Source: Gibbula magus
Taxonomy: Eukaryota > Mollusca > Gastropoda > Trochida > Trochidae
Assembly: GCA_936450465.1 (NCBI GenBank)
Contig: OW388291.1
Coordinates: 86,910,660-86,974,659, forward strand
Direction of reading: 5' to 3'
DNA: 64,000 bases
The notes below the pieces were generated by a model. That model was given only the letters and a program-made list of their open reading frames with translations, made no database searches and was not told the origin of the DNA. Below, in pieces: positions 1 through 13,652 of this stretch. Position 1 is the stretch's first letter. Every line of letters begins with the position of its first letter. A program made the position numbers and the translations under genes.

Positions 1-2052
<2,052 letters not shown>

Positions 2053-2339
2053 CTGTCACAACAGAGATACGTATCACTAGCAGCAATAACAATATTCACG
2101 TTCCATCAATATCAACAATATAGGCACCGTTTTTCAGCAACGGGAACAGGTAGGAAGCATCAATCCGAGGCAGGGATGGTTAGGTTGGAGACGAGCAACT
2201 GTTAGCATCATGGTGACGTGAAGGTGAGACTAGGGGACGGGAAAAATAAAGCCGAAGAAGTATAGAAAGAGTCAGACTCTGGGGAAGGACAAATCAATAC
2301 TATTATACACACTTCTTATACATGTATCTTATAAAGTAA

Positions 2340-2456
2340 TGGTTGTCGGCGATAGAACAGAGTGAGACAGAGTGAGAGCAGATAGTGAGACAGAGTGAGA
2401 TAGAATGAGAGACAGTGAGACAGAGATAGCGAGACAGAGTGAGATAGAATGAGACC
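2340..2456. repeat. Degenerate GA-rich repeat
   Basis: Imperfect repeats of 'gagacagagtgaga' type run for about 110 bp. No coding signal is seen. Confidence 0.8.
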
Positions 2457-2501
2457 CCGGATACCCGGGTCCCATACACCAGGAAATCTTACTTATTGGT
2501 C

Positions 2502-2503
<2 letters not shown>

Positions 2504-2581
<78 letters not shown>
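2504..2581. repeat. (AT)n microsatellite
   Basis: About 39 AT dinucleotides lie immediately before a 26-bp inverted repeat. Confidence 0.97.
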
Positions 2582-2584
<3 letters not shown>

Positions 2585-2642
2585 TGAAGTAAGGTTATAT
2601 ATAGAAAAGAGTAAACATCAGATGGGTTTGACTGGATCAATA

Positions 2643-2736
2643 TTCTTTAATACGATGAGCTCATTTCGTATACTATCATAGATGATACTTGAAAAGACCG
2701 ATATACTGGTCGAAATGAGCTCATCGTATTAAAGAA
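2643..2736. repeat. 26-bp perfect inverted repeat
   Basis: The arms at 2643-2668 and 2711-2736 are exact reverse complements separated by a 42-nt loop. The element sits beside an (AT)n tract, like the longer palindrome at 11.2 kb. It could be a foldback element. Confidence 0.85.
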
Positions 2737-2824
2737 CTAACATCACACACGTGATTATTAACTAACATCATACACGTGATTATAAACTAATATCATACAC
2801 GTGATTATAAACTAACATCATACA
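2737..2824. repeat. Short direct repeats of about 24 bp
   Basis: About four copies of an 'aactaacatcatacacgtga' type unit occur. The last is interrupted by the LINE at 2825-3894, and the unit resumes at 3895. Confidence 0.75.
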
Positions 2825-3894
2825 ATGAATGAATGAATGAATGAATGAATGAATGAATGAATTGTTTATTAACGTGTCACGCATAAAATTACATATGAAT
2901 ATACAAAATCAAATATATTATGCTGGGCCACAATAGGCCGAAGGACACGGTTTGAATATAATACATAAATAGATACATAGAAACAGTATCACAGATTGGT
3001 ACACAACTGTTATATATATATAAATGTTGATAAAATAATTACATGCTATTTGCAACATACTTAAAACATTTGCGACGATTGAACATCATAAAACGCATTA
3101 GACTTAAATATGGTAAATAAAGCTTGGAAGATAATAAAAAATGGAATTTAAAATCTAAAGTATTACAAGTAAAAGCTTTGTTATTAAAAAGCGTAGGTAA
3201 AACAAAAAGACGTATGTCATTATAAAAGGGGCACTGTAAAAGAAAATGTTTTTCATCTTCGACACAAGATTCATGAGATTGGGAACAATATTTACATAGT
3301 CTCTGATCAGGTGGCATAGGAGTGGTGCTGTATCTGCCCGTTTCGATCTCCAGTTTCAATGATCCACATCGTAGTGAGGCAAGTATTGATCGCTTGAAAC
3401 GTGGGAGGCTGAGGTAAGATTCGGTTGTTATAATAGTTTTAAAAGTCTTGTAAGTTCTCAGTTTTGGTATGGTCTGTACTTTATCAAGCCAAGTTTTCTG
3501 GTCTATTTCCTTGAGGCGTGCAGTGATCTGATGTATAATCCAACCTGTGTTTCTGTCCGATCTGTTTAAAAGTTCAATAAGTTCTAAATCACTAAAAAAA
3601 ACCTTTAAAACTCCGTTTTCCCATGATTTGCTCATACGTTTGGACCAGGCGTGGATCGAAGCTGTGAGGGATCCTTGTGGTTGTCTCTCCAGTCGGCACC
3701 ATAGTCGAGCTACCTCCAGATACACTCTGTGTTGTGGGTCAGCCCAGCCCATGTCCCCCCTGACAGCGATGTTAGGCGTGTTCCGTGACACCCCGAGGAA
3801 GGCTCTAGCTGCTCGGCGCTGTATAGTATACATCTCCTGGTACGTGTTAACTCCCCAGATTCCTGAACAGTAGGTTCAAACTGGCTGTACGAGG
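2825..3894 (-). mobile_element. 5'-truncated non-LTR retrotransposon (LINE) 3' end
   Basis: The minus strand carries a LINE 3' end: the C-terminal part of a reverse-transcriptase ORF, a short 3' UTR and an (ATTC)n tail at 2825-2866. The insert is bounded by 13-bp direct repeats, ctaacatcataca, at 2812-2824 and 3895-3907, which read as a target-site duplication. The tail type recalls CR1-like elements, but the clade is uncertain. Confidence 0.8.
3039..3880 (-). pseudogene. LINE ORF2 C-terminal fragment (after the RT domain)
   Basis: The frame is open from the truncation point to a stop at 3039 and contains MYTIQRRAARAFLGVS, then a Cys/His segment reading LCKYCSQSHESCVEDEKHFL. This matches the connection and zinc-knuckle region after the RT domain in CR1/Jockey-like LINEs. 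The RT and endonuclease domains are absent, so the fragment is inactive. Confidence 0.7.
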
Positions 3895-3907
3895 CTAACA
3901 TCATACA

Positions 3908-4888
3908 CGGGATTCGTTATATAAATAAATGGTAAATTAAACCAACCAACCGTGGCCGGCTAAATCAACTTAACTGTGACCTCCATACCCGGACGAAGCT
4001 AAAGTGGATCGTCCATTGACCTTGTGAAGGGAAGCATGGAGACGTGAGTTCTTTGACACCTGACGAGTTCATTGTCAATCCACAAAATACCGATGAACAG
4101 AGCATTAATGATGGTTAAAGTTACAGTTTGCAAGAGGCATTTAGAGGTTGGGAAGCATAACAATACAAGTTTTTATACATGTACAGGAAGATTTTACCTT
4201 TTTTTAAAATATAGGTAAGGCGCCATTTCGATAAAGTTTCTTATACCGATATCAAGCAAATATGATGAGTTGAGCAATGATACTGGTTTATATACATGTA
4301 GTGAGTAGATGAACAATACTTTACACGAGAAGGTTTAGCAGTAACAACAAAGAATGGACATGGCATTGATTAACAATGATACGATAGTGAGCAAAGGTGG
4401 ACGCAGTGGTACAATGTAGTTATTGCTGGAATAGATGCATTTCTGTAGTGCGTTATAAAGGTATGAGACAGACAGATAGTAGTTGTAGAAGACGGTATAC
4501 CGAAAAGTCGTCTCTCACACACATAAAAAGGTTGAAAATCCATAAAGACATGTCCTCATTGCCATGGTGATCAGTGTTTGATATTGACAGATATATTGAC
4601 TTCTAACTGAAGTTTATAAGACAGACAAGACAGACAACTGGTTATTCAAGTCTCACTTCTGCACAGCAAAATATTAAATACATGTTGGCATAAAACACGG
4701 ATAAAAGTACAGAACCACTCAATATGAGTTATGTGTGACTGACATATACAATTCGTAAAATTACACGCAGCTTTATAAAAGCATGAGAAGAGTATAGTTT
4801 TTGAAAATAACAGGATTAGGTGTATAAAGTGAGTCGAAGCAATGAAAATAAGTGTAGTAAGTTGACATTGAAGTGAGAGTGTTTTTAC
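3908..4888. other. Spacer, no gene recognised
   Basis: This stretch lies between the LINE and the candidate 5' exon of copy A. Nothing coding was recognised. A further N-terminal exon of copy A should lie between 2.05 and 4.9 kb, because exon phases do not join directly. Confidence 0.5.
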
Positions 4889-4961
4889 AATTTCGGGTTA
4901 AGCTCCTCACTGGTGGTACTCATGTATACATTCCACTTGGACTGCAGGATCTCATAGGTCT
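4889..4961 (-). CDS. Candidate start-codon exon of SLC6 copy A
   Basis: After an attacag acceptor the minus strand reads 38 bases, then an ATG (4923-4921) that opens MSTTSEELNPKL up to a weak donor (gtaaaaac). A diverged copy sits at 34,197-34,252, upstream of copy B, in the same relative place, which supports an exon. Joining it directly to the TM1 exon breaks phase (2 versus 0), so another exon or a different boundary is needed. The ATG assignment is an inference. Confidence 0.4.
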
Positions 4962-5216
4962 CTGTAATAATGAAGAAACCCGTCTGTAAGCATTTGTTCA
5001 ATTTTCAAAGCTGGTAAAGACCTGGTTTCTTCTTCAAATAATCTGATAATCAAATTCTCACTAATAAACCTGTGATATATCGAAGCGCCCTGATGTGTAT
5101 TTTATAATGAGGTGTGACTATAATAAACAATCTGTCTGTATAACAATTTGAATAAAAATGGTGCCAAGTTCATGTTTTAAATCTTCAACAATCAAATTAA
5201 CCAAGTTTTGACTTAC

Positions 5217-5357
5217 CATGCTTGCAATACGTCTCGAGATGCGCGGACTGTCGTCTAGTTGTACCTTGTTCGCCCAGTTGTAGTTTAAACACGAATGTTT
5301 GGTCTGATATCTCTCTGCAATCCTGCATAAACCGGTCTGTAAGAAGGTGTACAGCAT
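5217..5357 (-). other. Candidate first (5' UTR) exon of SLC6 copy A
   Basis: A consensus donor (ATG|gtaagt) ends a segment whose relatives occur at 5963 and at 34,342 (copy B). Further upstream, 5.35-5.48 kb resembles 34.50-34.62 kb (copy B) and 49.92-50.01 kb (upstream of copy C), suggesting a duplicated promoter region. The transcription start is not visible, so the 5' limit is arbitrary. Confidence 0.35.
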
Positions 5358-5962
5358 ACAGAGCGAGCAAAAACGTAGCCCATATATAACGAAGGATTTA
5401 CAAATAACCGGCTGATCCTATTCTATGAATACTAATAGATAAACCTTTGATAATGTGAATCCGTGGATCAGATTTAAAGCTTTCTTTATATTTGCACAAA
5501 CTGTAATAATTTAACACATCGGATACTTGGAGTTATCGGAACATGTTAATTCGTAACGAAAGGAAAACATAAACCGGTACATACTCATTCAAATATATGT
5601 TCTGCCCACAAAAGCTGGTGTAAAGTCTCTTAACGCGGCTATATAGAGCATCAATGCGCCCCAGTTGTTGCCACTCATCCTTCACATGTTAAAAGAAGCT
5701 AATATCCTCCCTAGTATACATCCTACAGGCAACATGTAGTGCATCTGTATGTTGTCCACATGGAATTACACTACTTCGTGTAACAAGTCGTATATGATGT
5801 ATAAGCTTAGTTATGGTTTTAACTGAACATGTAAATGAACTCTAGTTGTAAAGTTCGTTGCTCTATTTGACCAATCATGATTGACTTCAGTCAAACCGTC
5901 CTGCTTTTAAATCTTCCATAACGAAACGAAACTAACGACGTAAACGAAAAGAATGGACTTAC

Positions 5963-6060
5963 GATGCGTTCAAAGTGTCTCGAGATTTGTTGACTGCCGC
6001 CAAGGCTTTACGCGTTCTTCAGCTGCAGGTTGATCACCAGGGGCCGCCAAGGACCACCGC
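5963..6060 (-). other. Possible second first-exon copy for SLC6 copy A
   Basis: The segment ends in a consensus donor (gtaagt). Its sequence around 'tctcgaga' is related to the exon at 5217. It may be an alternative first exon or a duplicated relic. Confidence 0.25.
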
Positions 6061-6428
6061 TTACTGACAAAGGGTGTTAGAGATTAATACAATTTTTTTC
6101 AATGCAATATATTCATAAGGGCATTATGTGTTCGTCCAGCTGCCCTGTACACACTTAAAGGTCCACTGGCTGGTGACAATGCACGTTAACTGCTTCGCTA
6201 GATTTAAAGGGCCATTGAGTGAGTTATGTTTCTAATACGAGATTATTTGTTTCAACACATATAGATTATATACATCGCTAGAGAAATCGTTCTACAACAT
6301 GACAAAAAGACATATTTTTCATATTACGACAATCCTTTGTAATTTCGTGTCAAAGACATCTGTCCTCTTGATTAGCGCGCGTCACTGAATGAAATCATGT
6401 CATTAGAAGGATGTTCCTGCGTTATTTA

Positions 6429-6484
6429 TCGCCGCTAATGGCTGTGATACTGCCGAAGCGGCATTAAACAACAACTCACTCAAT
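6429..6484. repeat. Short mollusc-type repeat end
   Basis: A small GC-rich foldback (gccgct..agcggc) is followed by 'attaaacaacaactcactc'. A relative lies at 7579. I recognise this pattern from gastropod repeats; family membership is not proven. Confidence 0.5.
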
Positions 6485-7578
6485 GTGTTATTTACACAAT
6501 AATTAGGGGTTTGTATATTTGCTTCTTAATTACGAGGTCGCCATAGCAACGCACATGCATCTTGATCTTCTCGACTATTTTCGTGCAGCAGGTTACTCTT
6601 GTCACTCATTGCTAATGGTGACGATATTGGCGTTTTACCTGTAACATGAATACAAATACCTAATACTATATAATTATTTCATTTCTCCGCTGTTTTATCC
6701 AACATATCTGCGAAAAATAAAGTGCATGTGTTTCAATTTGATAGATGTTTGCACATTTTCCTTTTTTATCACTCTTACTCGATGGCTCTTTAAGCGAATG
6801 CAGTGCTGATCATGCATTGCATAAAGACACGCTGTTGCATTACTGGCACGGATCGCATACAACGACTCGTATTTATGTTTGTCAAACCTATGGGTTGCAT
6901 AGATAAGTGTGATCATGCGATCAAATACGATGCCTCGTCAAGACACTGGTTGCTAGAAACAAAGATGTACACATGCACATGCACACATGATATATATATA
7001 TATATATAACCAATGATTATAGTTTACTTTATGGTTCATACATGTACAAAACGAAACTGCAGAAAACAACCGTACCGTCATACGATTCCGTGGTAGTAAG
7101 TTTCCGTGTTGTTTTTATTGTTTGATTGTGCAGTCGATTTACCTCACTCCATGCAGCGAATCCTCACTAGCTCATGCATCTGCATACTTATATCATGACA
7201 GATATCATGCAATTTGATGCAACACCCTGAGTGCTTCTTTGTTTGATGTATTGTGAACCCAGTGATCTGCAAACATAGCTCATCTGCTAACCTAACAGAT
7301 AATGTTGATCACGTGACATGAGAGGGTCATCGCATATGTCGTGTTTGTTATTTATTTCTTTTAGCCCAATCCTTGTAAAGATGTCACACTGACATAACCC
7401 CACAAATACGTCTCAGCATTGTAGTTCATTAGAAGAAAGACTCTAGCTTTCGAGGGCTCATACTTCGGTAAATAAGTAAACCTAGACTCTGTAACGTTTT
7501 AAGGTTCCAGACAACCACCCGTTATTATAATTTTACATGTATAATCCCAATTTGCCACGAGGGAAATGAGTGGTGGAC

Positions 7579-7640
7579 GCCGCTAATGGCTGCGAAACTG
7601 CCGAAGCGGCGTTAAAAATAACTCACTCACTCACTGAGTG
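7579..7640. repeat. Short mollusc-type repeat end, second copy
   Basis: It has the same gccgct..agcggc foldback as at 6429, followed by 'gttaaaaataactcactcac'. The rest of 6.06-7.89 kb shows no gene. Confidence 0.5.
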
Positions 7641-8169
7641 ATGGGTAATTCGGTCCACACAACCATCAATCGCCGATACACTGGCCAACACCTATTACTC
7701 AGTTCATGTCGGAAGCATATCCGGCGACCCCATATACATCTCACATTTCACATCTCACTCATGTTTGTATTTCAAATCCTAGTAGTATAATTATTCATGA
7801 ATCTGACTCACAATATCTTGTATAAATGTACTCTACCTTGTTATACCCCACTTTCCACCCCATGAAGGAGTAAGCCTACACTCCAAAACGTCATGTATGG
7901 TCACAATGAAGAAGTTGTTATTCAAATATCTTGTTTTCAAAAATGTTTTCCACTTCTAAATGCCATTCAAAGATTTGAGCTGAAGAAAATCGTGACGGAC
8001 ACAATGACGGACACGTTAACCCCTATTTACCCCAGACTACTTCGGAACAGGGGTAGCAAAGTAAATTATAGAGGAGAAACCGAGGCGGCAGTTATCGTTG
8101 TGATAATGCGAGGGAAAATAGTTGTCAATTACATTCACGCGGAACATTCTGCAAGTTTCGAAGATTGAT

Positions 8170-9848
8170 ATTTAATTTTACGACTTGTCTAGAAGATGAG
8201 TAATAAAGGTAAGTTTCCAGGAAGTATACTTTGTTTATAGAAGATTCATATGATTGATAAAGGTAAGTTTCCAGGAAGTATACTTTGTTTATAGAAGATG
8301 AATATGATTGATAAAGGTATGTTTCCAGCAATTATACTTTGTTTATAGAAGATGAATATGATTGATAAAGGTATGTTTCCAGCAATTATACTTTGTTTAT
8401 AGAAGATGAATATGATTGATAAAGGTATGTTTCCAGCAATTATACTTTGTTTATAGAAGATGAATATGATTGATAAAGGTATGTTTCCAGCAATTATACT
8501 TTGTTTATAGAAGATGCATATGATTGATAAAGGTATGTTTCCAGCAATTATACTTTGTTTATAGAAGATGAATATGATTGATAAAGGTATGTTTCCAGCA
8601 ATTATACTTTGTTTATAGAAGATGAATATGATTGATAAAGGTATGTTTCCAGCAATTATACTTTGTTTATAGAAGATGAATATGATTGATAAAGGTATGT
8701 TTCCAGCAATTATACTTTGTTTATAGAAGATGCATATGATTGATAAAGGTATGTTTCCAGCAATTATACTTTGTTTATAGAAGATGAATATGATTGATAA
8801 AGGTATGTTTCCAGCAATTATACTTTGTTTATAGAAGATGCATATGATTGATAAAGGTATGTTTCCAGCAAGCATACTTTGTTTATAGAAGATGAATATG
8901 ATTGATAAAGGTATGTTTCCAGCAATTATACTTTGTTTATAGAAGATGCATATGATTGATAAAGGTATGTTTCCAGCAAGCATACTTTGTTTATAGAAGA
9001 TGAATATGATTGATAAAGGTATGTTTCCAGCAATTATACTTTGTTTATAGAAGATGCATATGATTGATAAAGGTATGTTTCCAGCAATTATACTTTGTTT
9101 ATAGAAGATGCATATGATTGATAAAGGTATGTTTCCAGCAATTATACTTTGTTTATAGAAGATGCATATGATTGATAAAGGTATGTTTCCAGCAATTATA
9201 CTTTGTTTATAGAAGATGCATATGATTGATAAAGGTATGTTTCCAGCAATTATACTTTGTTTATAGAAGATGCATATGATTGATAAAGGTATGTTTCCAG
9301 CAATTATACTTTGTTTATAGAAGATGCATATGATTGATAAAGGTATGTTTCCAGCAATTATACTTTGTTTATAGAAGATGCATATGATTGATAAAGGTAT
9401 GTTTCCAGCAATTATTCTTTGTTTATAGAAGATGCATATGATTGATAAAGGTATGTTTCCAGCAATTATACTTTGTTTATAGAAGATGCATATGATTGAT
9501 AAAGGTATGTTTCCAGCAATTATACTTTGTTTATAGAAGATGCATATGATTGATAAAGGTATGTTTCCAGCAATTATACTTTGTTTATAGAAGATGCATA
9601 TGATTGATAAAGGTATGTTTCCAGCAATTATACTTTGTTTATAGAAGATGCATATGATTGATAAAGGTATGTTTCCAGCAATTATACTTTGTTTATAGAA
9701 GATGCATATGATTGATAAAGGTATGTTTCCAGCAATTATACTTTGTTTATAGAAGATGCATATGATTGATAAAGGTATGTTTCCAGCAATTATACTTTGT
9801 TTATAGAAGATGCATATGATTGATAAAGGTATGTTTCCAGCAAGCATA
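8170..9848. repeat. 54-bp minisatellite, about 31 copies
   Basis: The unit contains 'aaggtatgtttccagcaatt' and 'gtttatagaagatgcatat'. Variants differ at a few fixed sites (gaatat/gcatat, aattat/aagcat) in short runs. Because 54 is divisible by 3 and the unit lacks a minus-strand stop, a 533-residue minus-strand frame stays open with an 18-residue period (AGNIPLSIICIFYKQSII). It has no independent coding evidence and is best called repeat DNA. Confidence 0.95.
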
Positions 9849-10553
9849 CCTAGCCTGTCTATACACCCGAGTTACCCACCAAAGGTTTATATCTAATAGT
9901 TGGTTTCTTAAATCTATATATTACATTGCAGACTGTACACCAAATGAAATTTGACCAAATTGGTTCAGTTTTTATAATAGTGATGAACTTTTTAGGAGTC
10001 CATAATTTGCGTGAACTGGCATGGCATCATCTTCAATTATTTATAACATTGTTAAAATCCATCTTCTCAATAAGTACAACAACAAGTTTATAAAACATGT
10101 TTAAACAATTCCATGTAAGTGTTAGAATAAATTTGTAGTTTTTATAAACATTTATCCAACGTACTTGAATTTAACTATTTCTCTCCATGTTTGCAAATCG
10201 AACTCTTAATGTTGTTTTGACTTGTATAACAAATACCACGGAAATGTATGACCCAACAATGAGTGCAATATGACAGCCTGATGCCTGCAAATATAAACAA
10301 CAGAATGAATACATGTTTCAAAGGTACGTACTGTATATAGTGTATATTAATTGGCAATATCGCCACTCGGACCAATGCGCTCATTTCTAAATTATATAGC
10401 AGTTGAACACGTGTGCATATAATAAATATTATTGACCTGCCACTATATTGCGGCAGCATGTAAATAAATAACCCGATACACACAACAAGGAACATTAAAG
10501 AGAGGGTTCTATCGAGATATTTATGTGGAAATGGAATTCAAGGGGACATTCCT

Positions 10554-10556
<3 letters not shown>
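9849..10556. other. Spacer, nothing recognised
   Basis: AT-rich sequence between the minisatellite and an (AT)n run. A 106-codon minus-strand frame at 10,175-10,495 has no recognised similarity. Confidence 0.5.

Positions 10557-10610
<54 letters not shown>
10557..10610. repeat. (TA)n microsatellite
   Basis: An uninterrupted TA run directly abuts the left end of a terminal-inverted-repeat element. Confidence 0.95.
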
Positions 10611-10617
<7 letters not shown>

Positions 10618-11140
10618 GTGCAAAAGAAAGTATATCACTCAGTTGTATTTATCATATGTATAATGTTCAAAGTCACATATCTCGAGTTTTCGACGTCGTA
10701 TTCAAAAACTGACTAGTTTGGCAAATTAGTCCAAAACATTATATCAGTCAAAGAATACCGCTACGCAGTTTTTTTGTGTTTTTTTTAAATTAAAAATTTA
10801 AATTTGGAAATTCCCCCAAATTAATTATGACAAAACACAACTGTTCATTGACATATAAGACATACTCTGTATGAAAATCAATAAATTTACTTCGTCCTGC
10901 ACACATTTACAACATTTTGAACATGGTAGGGGTCATGTTGGTGTAAATTTGATTTCTTACCCCCGTCTACTTTAAATAAGGATATTTAAGTTAAAAAATA
11001 AAGCAGTCACTAATTAAGTCATTCAAAGTACTGCCGAAAGGTGTTATTGTATCGTGCCATAATCAAATGCATCTAAAAAATTTTAAATATTGAATTAATG
11101 GAAAACAACTTAGTGATATGCTTTCTTTTGCACTTCAGTT
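10611..11140. mobile_element. Non-autonomous element with 28-bp terminal inverted repeats
   Basis: The left end begins aactgaggtgcaaaagaaag. The right end (11,113-11,140) is its reverse complement with two mismatches over 28 bp. The 530-bp element has no coding capacity and sits inside TA repeats, consistent with a TA-targeting Tc1/mariner-type MITE. The exact target duplication cannot be read in (TA)n. Confidence 0.65.
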
Positions 11141-11157
11141 ATATATATATATATATA

Positions 11158-11276
11158 TATAAGTAAATTTAAATAATACACTGAAGACGTATATCAACTT
11201 TCATAATCAATACTTATAAAGTATTGATTATGAAAGTTGATATACGTCTTCAGTGTATTATTTAAATTTACTTATA
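11158..11276. repeat. Near-perfect 119-bp palindrome
   Basis: Arms of 55 bp (11,161-11,215 and 11,219-11,273) are exact reverse complements with a 3-nt loop, extending to 58 bp through flanking TATA. It lies between two (AT)n runs. It could be a foldback transposon, a hairpin RNA source or an assembly foldback. Confidence 0.9.
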
Positions 11277-11309
11277 CACTTCTCCACGTTTGATACCACA
11301 TACCTATTT

Positions 11310-11311
<2 letters not shown>

Positions 11312-11395
<84 letters not shown>
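11312..11395. repeat. (AT)n microsatellite
   Basis: About 41 AT dinucleotides lie to the right of the palindrome. Confidence 0.95.
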
Positions 11396-12829
11396 CAATC
11401 CACTTGAATTATGTTACTAATGTCTCATATTTTGATGATTTTATATTGAAATGTTCATAAAGATGCGCACATCCGTTAAAATAATAATACAAAAACAGTG
11501 AAAAGAGCGCTGCTAGTGGACACACGAATACAGTGTTGATCTGTCTATTGATAACTTTGTTACATTATTGATATTGCAGCTGTCACGATATATGTTTTAT
11601 TGTTTAAAAAGGTGTAACATAAGGAGGGCATGAGTTTCATTTCACGTAATGCACAATAAGCGATGGCGAATACTGCCGATAGAACCGTCACTTTAAAGCT
11701 TATTAATCCCATGTAAAGCCCTGCCTGTATGCTTCCACACTGCAATTTGCTCCTGTTGGACAGTCGGTAGGTGATGCTGAGAATGGTAAGTGCACTCTGT
11801 ATTCCCGCTTAGTTCAGTTCTCTGAGGGAATTCTCTGGCCACTGTAAAGCCATTGTCAAGTCTGCTATTCTCTTGGCCATACAACACGTTGACCATATCC
11901 AATGTAATGGGGTTGGCTTCACCAACGATCTCCAGGAGTGTACCACATCTGTCACGACGAGGAATCACAATGAACGGAGCACAGCGCCTCTAGCAGACAG
12001 GGGCAGATAACTGAGCGAGCTTCCCCACTGTAGCAACTGGGCAAGCATCAGTCGTCGTGGCATTGATGCAGCTCATGCAGCTGTTGTCATTTGAAGATAT
12101 CTACATACTTTTAATGTGTATTCACCACCGGCCAGTTAAATGAAATGAAGAAGTGATATATGACATTTAGATTTTGTAGTAACAAATAAATAATCAATAC
12201 AAATTCAATACTACAATTTCATTATATATCGATACGTCTGAAATAACAGATTAAATATCTTATTGTTTTTAACAACATGCATCGTCATCGAGATAAATAC
12301 ACAACACACTATCATTGCTACATGTTTCTTATATATACCTTTCAGTATTCGACGGAATTTGGTTATGAATACGAACATTAAAATTTAAAATTTAATTTCT
12401 TGTTGTCTCCTGTATGTATGGTTAATTGGTAGTCGGTTGCCCCTTTACGAAATAAACTCTTTTTTTCTCTCTTTTTTTTCTTTCCATATTTGTTTATACA
12501 GGTGTGACATCAATACAATCTGCTGATAGCACATAAATAAGAGGAAATATACACTTCATATATATTGCACAGCACATGTCTAATGATAAACACAAATATA
12601 CATGTACATGCTACATGGTCGAAACCATTACAAAAAGAAGACAGACAAAAATATGATTGACACAAGCCACTTATAAACGTGTTGGAACTCATAGAAGTTT
12701 TAAATGTACAAGTTTGGAATATACACTTGAATTATTCAGTCGAGTTTATATATAATTAAAGATTATATATAAAGATCACGTTTTCGGAAAAGTAGATGAA
12801 GTGTTGACCAAAATTTTATAAATTTCTCT
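11396..12829. other. Spacer, no gene recognised
   Basis: A 91-codon minus-strand frame at 11,693-11,968 looks more protein-like than its surroundings but matches nothing I recognise and has no clear splice context. The rest is AT-rich. Confidence 0.4.
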
Positions 12830-12938
12830 TCATTTTGGTCGGAGAAGTAAATACATTTTGTGATATTGTAGTATTTAATGATTTCCTTTTTGATATAAGT
12901 AATGGATGGAGTAAAACCTTTTTTGCTGCTTCGGTAGA

Positions 12939-13247
12939 TTATCTGTTAGTCAGTAAGATTATGGCATTTAAAGGGTTATTGTTTTTACCTTTGATGCCAA
13001 GTATAACTTTTTCAATAGTAAGATTGATAGGTATCTGTACAGAATGTAGCCATGCTTCTAAATCCTTCCATAAGTTTAAAATAATATCACATTTCCAAAA
13101 CAGATGATCTAACGTTTCAACTTCACTTTTGCAAAAACAACAAACTGGCGATTCTATATAGCTCAACTTATGTAAAAATTGTTTCGTAGGCAGAATGTTA
13201 TGAATAATCTTATATTGGAACCATTTAAGGTCTGTGAAGGAGTGCAT
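12939..13247 (-). pseudogene. LINE ORF2 C-terminal zinc-binding segment
   Basis: The segment reads LKWFQYKIIHNILPTKQFL, then CCFCKSEVETLDHLFWKC, the Cys/His cluster found after RT in L1-like ORF2 proteins. It is separated by frame changes from the RT piece upstream. Confidence 0.75.
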
Positions 13248-13652
13248 TTATTACTAATAATGTTAAATATTTTCCATTCCGATTCAGTGAATTGACAATT
13301 TAAAATTCGTTCCCATTTTGAGCAGTAGGTTAGGTGAACAAACGTGGAGTTCAGTAATGTAGAATATATCGTTTTGTTTACTAGATAATTATTCATGAGC
13401 CTTATATTGAAGGGGTAGATTGGTCGAAGATTTATTTATGGTAAGTTTGGTATATTAAGCCGACATGCGTATGACTTAATAGCTCTCCGTATACCTTCAT
13501 AAGTCAAACAATTTATATTAAGGGAATATTTCCTGTTAAATTCGTCAAGGCTGAGTATATTACCATCTTCATCAATAAAATCATTTATGAAATGTATCCC
13601 TTTTTGGTACCAAGAGCTATAAAATACAGTTTTATTTGCAATTTGTAGATTC

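Noticed and set aside
8246..9847. 533-residue minus-strand ORF
   Set aside because: It is a pure translation of a 54-bp minisatellite; no start context, domains or splice context support a gene.
8170..9848. CRISPR-like array
   Set aside because: Units are directly contiguous without unique spacers and the DNA is eukaryotic; this is a minisatellite.
11693..11968. 91-codon minus-strand frame as a gene
   Set aside because: It has a somewhat protein-like composition, but I recognise no family and see no supporting splice sites.
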